Part shown: positions 62,417 to 64,000 of the stretch, piece after piece
Position numbering within the stretch: position 1 is the stretch's first letter
How the letters are laid out: every line of letters starts with the position of its first letter
Assembly (NCBI GenBank): GCA_903886975.1
Contig: CAISOB010000024.1
Location: 1-64,000, forward strand
DNA: 64,000 nt
Direction: 5' to 3'
Source: an uncultured beta proteobacterium
Lineage (GTDB): Bacteria; Pseudomonadota; Gammaproteobacteria; Burkholderiales; Rhodocyclaceae
Position numbers and translations under genes: made by a program
Notes under the pieces: generated by a model
The model's input: the letters and a program-made list of their open reading frames with translations, nothing else
Databases searched by the model: none
What the model was told of the DNA's origin: nothing

Positions 62417-64000
62417 CTACATCAAGTCCGCGGCGTCGCCGGCAACCAGCACCTCGATATTCTGCGTGATCGCCTGCGCAATGAAAGCGCGCAGCACATC
62501 CTGCAGCTTCGCCTCATCGACATAGGCGATCGTGATGTGGTTGCTTTGGTGCCCGGCCATCAGGTCGTCGCGGCCGACGCCGTCGAGCGTGCAGTTGAGG
62601 AGCGGCCATTCGTAAGTCGTCGCCCGCCGGCGGCGCTCGAACTCGGCGGCCGGCAGCTCGACGGCATGCGCCGTGCCGATGTGCAGAACGACCTGCGTGC
62701 CTTCGTAGTGGGCGCGCGCCCAGATCAGGCGGCCTGCCTTGCCCTGGCCGGCAATCGTCGCGCCGCCCTTGGGGAAGTACATCGCCGGCTGGCGGTAGCC
62801 GGTCGCGCCGGCAATCCCACCCTTGATGTGCGCGAATGGCACCGACCCCGAGATCTCGAGATCCCAGTAGAAAGTGCCGGCAAATTCGCTGCCCCAGCGG
62901 ATGTCATGCAGGGTCGTTTCGGCCGGCAGGCCGAGCGAGTCGAGCAGTCGCCAGAGCATGGTCTGTGGAATCGCCGTGCCCATGTCGACTTCGTTGATGC
63001 AGGGAATCGCTTTGCCCGGGCGGATAATCTTGCCGGCCTCGTCCGGAATCGGGAAACGCTCGGCCGAACCGATCGCGCCTTCGGCGAAATCGGATGCCGC
63101 GCACGATTGCGCGAGCCCCTGCTGATATTGCACACCGACCGCGGACAGGCCGAAGCGCTCGGTGAAGCGCGCCATCGCGATCAGCATCGCGCACTGTTCG
63201 AGCACCTGGTCGCGCGTGAGATCCTTGGCAGGGTCGCTGCCGAACTTGAACTTCATGCCACGCGCCTCGTACCACTTCAGGCACTCTTCACGCAGCGCCG
63301 CCGGCACCTTGGCCATCTCGACGAGCAGCGCCGACTGCGACAGGCTTTCCATCGGCATGCCGATATCGACCAGCGCCTTTTGCGGAAAGACGCCGTTGAT
63401 CATACCCATGCAGAAGCTGTCGAACAGCCCGATGATTTCCTTGTGCTGCAACACGTATTCGCCGACCTGCCGGCCGATCGCCCAGGCCGGCGTCGCAGCG
63501 GCCGGATGCTTGGCGTCGACGCGCTGCAGATACGAGGTGTCGTGCACGATCTTGCCGGTCTTGAGCCAGGACTCGAGGCCCTTGAAGAAGAACTCGTCGT
63601 CGAACTCCGCCGACCACAGGCGCGCATAGTCCTTGCCGAGGCTGGTCAGCGTCCCGGCCATGCACAGCATGCCGACGAGGCCCGGCCAGGTGCCGTCGAA
63701 GTTGGCGAGCAGCAGTACCGGGCCGCGATGTTTGGCAAGGCTGGGCGCAAGGTGGTGCGAATACTGCCAGGCGGTGAGCAGGACAATGACCGGCGCCTGC
63801 GGATCGATGCTGGCGAAGAGATCGCTGCCTTCGCGCTGGCTGCTGATGAAGCCGTGCCCCTTGTCGCCCTTGTACAGGTGCGCGCGCTTGGCCTGGTAGC
63901 CGAAGCGCGTCGACAAAGCATCTTCAAGCTTGGTTTCGAACTTGCTCTGTACCGGCCAGCATTCGACATTGGCCGATTCGCGCAGGTCGGCGTTGGTGAC
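62417..64000 (-). CDS. L-fucose/arabinose-isomerase-like protein (N-terminus beyond window)
   Basis: The frame is open from the right edge down to the stop at 62417, giving 527 residues so far. It resembles the FucI/AraA-like group: VIVLLTAWQYSHHLAPSLAK, RGPVLLLANFDGTWPGLVGM, EYVLQHKEIIGLFDSFCMGM, PCINEVDMGTAIPQTMLWRL (candidate metal Glu/Asp), and a late His in GHQSNHITIAYVDEAKLQD. Such proteins isomerise aldoses and ketoses or act as related lyases; some in this group have other activities. It precedes the second DapA-fold lyase in the same direction, so an isomerase-then-aldolase route is likely. Confidence 0.8.
   Translation of the reverse strand, partial: VTNADLRESANVECWPVQSKFETKLEDALSTRFGYQAKRAHLYKGDKGHGFISSQREGSDLFASIDPQAPVIVLLTAWQYSHHLAPSLAKHRGPVLLLANFDGTWPGLVGMLCMAGTLTSLGKDYARLWSAEFDDEFFFKGLESWLKTGKIVHDTSYLQRVDAKHPAAATPAWAIGRQVGEYVLQHKEIIGLFDSFCMGMINGVFPQKALVDIGMPMESLSQSALLVEMAKVPAALREECLKWYEARGMKFKFGSDPAKDLTRDQVLEQCAMLIAMARFTERFGLSAVGVQYQQGLAQSCAASDFAEGAIGSAERFPIPDEAGKIIRPGKAIPCINEVDMGTAIPQTMLWRLLDSLGLPAETTLHDIRWGSEFAGTFYWDLEISGSVPFAHIKGGIAGATGYRQPAMYFPKGGATIAGQGKAGRLIWARAHYEGTQVVLHIGTAHAVELPAAEFERRRRATTYEWPLLNCTLDGVGRDDLMAGHQSNHITIAYVDEAKLQDVLRAFIAQAITQNIEVLVAGDAADLM

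Overview
The window looks like chromosomal DNA of a GC-rich betaproteobacterium, most likely related to Rhodocyclales. This rests on gene order and family resemblance, not on a search. Supporting points are the lolB-ispE-tRNA-Gln-prs run, an M16 peptidase pair with rsmD-coaD-ferredoxin placed back to back with ftsY-ftsE-ftsX, and a CIRCE-type operator in front of rpoH. There is no rRNA, CRISPR array, prophage or intact insertion sequence.

Positions 1-13.7 kb are housekeeping: prs (cut by the left edge), tRNA-Gln, ispE, lolB and a TPR protein on the minus strand; mutM and a dynamin-like GTPase on the plus strand; ferredoxin, coaD, rsmD and two M16 peptidases on the minus strand; then ftsYEX. 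Positions 13.7-20 kb hold small accessory genes (a broken small gene, an ABM-like protein, a DUF302 protein, an FMN reductase, a GNAT acetyltransferase) and a large hybrid histidine kinase whose second receiver and Hpt domains are out of frame.

Positions 20.2-29.2 kb form a compact catabolic cassette: carbamate kinase, the three FdrA/YlbE/YlbF-type (AllF/AllG/AllH) carbamoyltransferase proteins, a permease, a cytosine-deaminase-like amidohydrolase and a LysR regulator. The likely logic is import of a nitrogenous compound, hydrolysis, transfer of a carbamoyl group to phosphate, and ATP recovery by carbamate kinase. The usual allantoin genes are absent, so the substrate is open.

Positions 30.6-42.0 kb hold a two-partner secretion locus: a TpsB transporter, a 2681-residue CdiA/FHA-like TpsA without a recognisable toxin tail, and a methyltransferase whose start overlaps the TpsA stop. 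A surface-protein methylation system is the most interesting hypothesis here. rpoH follows at 42.2 kb with its CIRCE site.

Positions 43.2-64 kb are a sugar-acid catabolic island: an IdnO-like SDR, a GntR/FCD regulator, an IlvD/Edd-type dehydratase, an IdnD-like dehydrogenase, two Cra-like LacI regulators, two related DapA-fold aldolases, a PfkB kinase, an RraA-like protein, a DctPQM TRAP importer, an ABC sugar importer with a Tat-type binding protein, and an L-fucose-isomerase-like protein cut by the right edge. Three 18-bp palindromes with a central CG lie before the first aldolase, the kinase and the RraA-like gene, and suggest one LacI-type regulon.
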